From an uncultured Lachnospiraceae bacterium (GTDB lineage Bacteria > Bacillota > Clostridia > Lachnospirales > Lachnospiraceae): a stretch of 17,812 bases of DNA. The stretch is taken from assembly GCA_902803155.1 (NCBI GenBank), contig CADCOU010000334.1, positions 1-17,812 of the forward strand, written 5' to 3'. Made by a program: the position numbers and the translations under genes. Shown one piece after another: positions 15,884 through 17,812 of the stretch. The stretch's first letter is position 1. Each line of letters opens with the position of its first letter. The notes under the pieces were generated by a model. It made no database searches and was not told where the DNA came from. It worked only from the letters and a program-made list of their open reading frames with translations.

Positions 15884-16753
15884 ATGGAAGTCAAGAGAGT
15901 AAGCATTCGCGAAGCAAAGAAGCGCATCAAGAATGATCCGGAACTCAGCAAGATGCTGGTCCGCAGCGGATGGAGAGAAATAGCGCTGGATCTGGACGGG
16001 GACGGGATGGCTGATGTCAGCTTTTCCAGTGATAAAATCGGAAGAAAGATCGATACCATGGCGATCGACCTGAGCGGTAACGGAGAGTTCAATCTGTATC
16101 TGCATGATACGGACGGAAACGGTATCCCGGATACGGTCCTCTGGATGGGTGACGGCGCAGACCAGGAAGCAGTCGTGGCGTTTGGCGGAGAAGTTGAACT
16201 CGGGTTCATCAACCTCGGCGTACGAGTGGCGAATCTGCTGGTCGCTGAAGAATTCATGAACAGGGAGCTCGGACTCTCCCTTGCAGATCTTGCGGCTTAT
16301 ATGAAGCTTCACGCAGCAGCAATGCTTGCAGAACTCGAGAAGCGTGAGAACGCGGAAGGGATCGAAAAGGTCTATTATTTCCTGGATGATGCCCAGACAT
16401 ATTATCTTGCGACAATGGACGGAACAAAACCCAGGGTAAGACCTTTCGGAACCGTTCTGCTATTCGACGGCAAACTCTATATCCAGACCGGAAAGGTGAA
16501 GGACGTTTCCAGACAGATCAGCGAGAACCCGTTTGTAGAGATCTGCGCATTCATGAACGGCACATGGGTCCGTATCTCAGCGGAGCTGGTTGATGACGAC
16601 AATTACGATGCCAAGGTGGCAATGCTGGAAAAGATGCCTCATCTCAAGAACATGTACAGTGCGGACGATGACAACACGCAGGTACTGTACCTCAAAGACG
16701 CGACTGCCACATTCAGCTCCTTCACGACGGAGCCGGAAGTGATCACTTTCTGA
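15884..16753 (+). CDS. DxDGDG-motif domain fused to FMN-binding split barrel (pyridoxamine 5'-phosphate oxidase-like)
   Basis: Two-part protein of 289 residues. Residues about 162-289 form a PNPOx-like split barrel of the kind that binds FMN or related cofactors: YYFLDDAQTYYLATMDG, PRVRPFGTVLLFDGKLYIQT, KDVSRQISENPFVEICAF, WVRISAELV and a C-terminal strand. Relatives of this short type are often annotated as flavin-dependent reductases of unknown substrate. Residues 36-83 hold three calcium-loop-like motifs: DLDGDGMAD (36-44), DLSGNGEFN (62-70) and DTDGNGIPD (75-83). A helical segment (about 110-158) joins the halves. There is no signal peptide, so it should be cytoplasmic, which is odd for such motifs. 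The ATG at 15884 follows AAGGAGG (15868-15874) by nine bases; ATG 15860 lacks a ribosome binding site. Function is unknown. Confidence 0.85.
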   Translation: MEVKRVSIREAKKRIKNDPELSKMLVRSGWREIALDLDGDGMADVSFSSDKIGRKIDTMAIDLSGNGEFNLYLHDTDGNGIPDTVLWMGDGADQEAVVAFGGEVELGFINLGVRVANLLVAEEFMNRELGLSLADLAAYMKLHAAAMLAELEKRENAEGIEKVYYFLDDAQTYYLATMDGTKPRVRPFGTVLLFDGKLYIQTGKVKDVSRQISENPFVEICAFMNGTWVRISAELVDDDNYDAKVAMLEKMPHLKNMYSADDDNTQVLYLKDATATFSSFTTEPEVITF

Positions 16754-16780
16754 GAGTAAGCATACAGCGATGCAATAATC

Positions 16781-16809
16781 CGGAGATTCCTTCATGGGAT
16801 CTCCGTTTT
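16781..16809 (+). terminator. Intrinsic terminator after the flavin-barrel fusion gene
   Basis: CGGAGATTCC (16781-16790) pairs with GGGATCTCCG (16796-16805), with one G:T pair and a five-base loop, followed by TTTT and a further T-rich stretch. It lies 27 bases after the stop codon at 16753 and closes this transcription unit. Confidence 0.85.
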
Positions 16810-16901
16810 GCTGTTTGCATGCCATGGACGCGATCTGACGGAAAAAAACCTGACCGACAACCAGTACTCTGAAAACATCTTTGAAATTTAAGAAAAACCT
16901 G

Positions 16902-16934
16902 TTCTATGACATAAGAATGAGCCGATATAATCGG
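16902..16934 (+). promoter_or_regulatory. Probable promoter with a palindrome over the -10 box
   Basis: TATAAT at 16926-16931 is a perfect -10; the best upstream hexamer, TTCTAT at 16902-16907 (18-base spacing), is weak. The -10 is embedded in CCGAT-ATA-ATCGG (16922-16934), a perfect five-base inverted repeat that could be an operator. The start codon lies 39 bases downstream of the -10. Confidence 0.5.
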
Positions 16935-16970
16935 AAACCGTTAAATATTTCATGACAGGGGGACAAAACT

Positions 16971-17705
16971 ATGAGTAAGACAAAACGGTTCATTCCGCTG
17001 CTGCTGCTGGGCTGCATGATACTGACAGCTTTCACAGTGCCGGCAGCAGACACAGAGGAAGCGGATTACGATCAGATCAAAAGTGATCTTTCCGGAATGA
17101 CAGAAGAGATCGCAGGGGCTTATCTGGCAGTGATGGATGATCTTTCCGCACATATCGGCACCGATGAGTCAGAGGACGGCGAAGGAGAATACCTGCACGG
17201 AGGCTTTGTCCGCGACTGGGACGGTGACGGGATCCCGGAGCTGTGTCTGATTCTCAGGACAAGCCCGAGGGACTCCGGAAACTGGGACGGGACTCCGGTC
17301 TACGGATGGTATCCGCCGACGATGCGTCTTTATACATACCGGGACGGACAGGCTGAAGAAGCCGGAGAATGCGACCTTTATTTCGGAACAGCCGGAAGGG
17401 AGGCTGCAGTTGCCGCACTGACAGATGAAGACGGCATGCAATATGTCTGGTGGGACCACAGTGTATACGAAGAGGAAAATATCGCGGAGTGCTTTGAACT
17501 GGCAAACGGTACCGTTCAGAAGTGTGAAGTGCCTGACGACGTGGCAGAAGCCGCACAAAAAGCCGGGACGGCAGATGAGTTTCTGGACTGCCTCGGAGAG
17601 GGAAGGGCTCATCTGCTGCTCTGCAACAACAGCGGCGATTCGAAGATCGAAGGAGAGGCAAACGCACAGAAACTCCGTGAGATCCTTGCCGGAATAGTAT
17701 CATGA
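16971..17705 (+). CDS. Small secreted protein with a DxDGDG motif, function unknown
   Basis: Not recognised as a named family. The 244-residue product starts with an N-terminal signal sequence (KTKRF, then a hydrophobic stretch to about residue 22, and a likely signal peptidase I cleavage after VPA near 25). Residues 82-90 read DWDGDGIPE followed by LCLILR, a pattern typical of calcium-loop or FG-GAP-like secreted proteins of Clostridia. The mature part is strongly acidic and rich in Trp and Tyr around 100-125 (WDGTPVYGWYPP), and contains three Cys residues after 130. AGGGGG at 16957-16962 lies eight bases before the ATG. The gene is a single transcription unit, with a promoter before it and a terminator behind. 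Its motif is close to those in the upstream fusion gene, so the two may share a substrate or ancestry. Confidence 0.82.
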   Translation: MSKTKRFIPLLLLGCMILTAFTVPAADTEEADYDQIKSDLSGMTEEIAGAYLAVMDDLSAHIGTDESEDGEGEYLHGGFVRDWDGDGIPELCLILRTSPRDSGNWDGTPVYGWYPPTMRLYTYRDGQAEEAGECDLYFGTAGREAAVAALTDEDGMQYVWWDHSVYEEENIAECFELANGTVQKCEVPDDVAEAAQKAGTADEFLDCLGEGRAHLLLCNNSGDSKIEGEANAQKLREILAGIVS

Positions 17706-17711
17706 ATATGA

Positions 17712-17738
17712 AAAAACCCGCTGAAACAGCGGGTTTTT
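17712..17738. terminator. Bidirectional intrinsic terminator
   Basis: AAAAACCCGCT (17712-17722) and AGCGGGTTTTT (17728-17738) are perfect complements with a five-base loop. The T-run serves the secreted-protein gene on the + strand, and the A-run gives a T-run for transcripts coming from the tRNA on the - strand. Confidence 0.9.
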
Positions 17739-17739
17739 C

Positions 17740-17812
17740 TGGAGCATATGGGATTCGAACCCACGACCTTTTGAATGCCATTCAAACGCGCTCCCAACTG
17801 CGCTAATGCCCC
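17740..17812 (-). tRNA. tRNA-Ala (anticodon GGC)
   Basis: On the - strand, a complete 73-base cloverleaf ends exactly at the window edge. The acceptor arms GGGGCAT and ATGCTCC pair with a G:U at the third position, the G3:U70 identity mark of alanine tRNA. The D arm is GCGC/GCGC; the anticodon stem TTTGA/TCAAA encloses loop ATGGCAT with anticodon GGC, reading GCC and GCU codons. The T arm has TTCGAAT. The discriminator is A, and CCA is not encoded (the next bases are GAA), so it must be added afterwards. The promoter lies outside the window. Confidence 0.95.

Noticed and set aside
16971..17045. Lipobox LLGC in the secreted protein
   Set aside because: The Cys is at residue 15, in the middle of the hydrophobic core, which continues past it. 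A VPA cleavage site near residue 25 fits better, though a lipoprotein cannot be fully excluded.
1..17812. CRISPR arrays, insertion sequences, phage or toxin-antitoxin genes
   Set aside because: No repeat-spacer pattern, transposase motif, terminal inverted repeat or small paired genes were found. All genes fit a normal chromosome.

Overview
The window looks like chromosome from a Gram-positive anaerobe of class Clostridia, probably Lachnospiraceae or a close relative. The reasons are a base composition near 50% G+C by eye, a dGTPase-dnaG-trmK block, a ComEA/ComEC pair, a GerMN-domain lipoprotein behind a two-component system, strong GGAGG-type ribosome binding sites, and secreted proteins with Big2-like repeats. 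No phage, transposon, CRISPR or plasmid genes are visible. All protein genes are on the + strand; one tRNA gene lies on the - strand at the right edge. No stretch above 300 bases lacks a gene. The longest gap, 16754-16970, holds a terminator and a probable promoter.

Left part (1-7827): the 3' three quarters of a glycerol kinase gene, then a very good sigma-A promoter (1194-1222) that starts a tightly spaced run of five genes: a lipoprotein version of ComEA, an OmpR-type response regulator, its sensor kinase, a lipoprotein with two GerMN domains, and ComEC. The two DNA-uptake proteins thus flank a three-gene envelope-sensing cassette laid out like MtrA-MtrB-LpqB of Actinobacteria. ComEC appears to start at an AUU codon behind a perfect Shine-Dalgarno sequence.

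Middle part (7828-11977): a promoter with a hairpin at the transcript start leads into a secreted subtilisin-family protease with C-terminal Ig-like domains. Seven bases after it comes an amylosucrase-type GH13 enzyme that keeps the sucrose-pocket residues and has no signal peptide.

Right part (11978-17812): dGTPase, primase and tRNA (adenine-22-N1)-methyltransferase lie in the order usual for Firmicutes, but the sigma factor gene rpoD, normally between dnaG and trmK, is absent. Next is an unusual cytoplasmic protein joining calcium-loop-like DxDGDG motifs to an FMN-binding split barrel. A terminator follows, then a small secreted protein with one similar motif, a bidirectional terminator, and tRNA-Ala(GGC) on the opposite strand.

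The most interesting points are the competence/two-component cluster, the AUU start of comEC, the missing rpoD and the DxDGDG-flavin fusion. Family assignments come from motifs read by eye; no database search was run.
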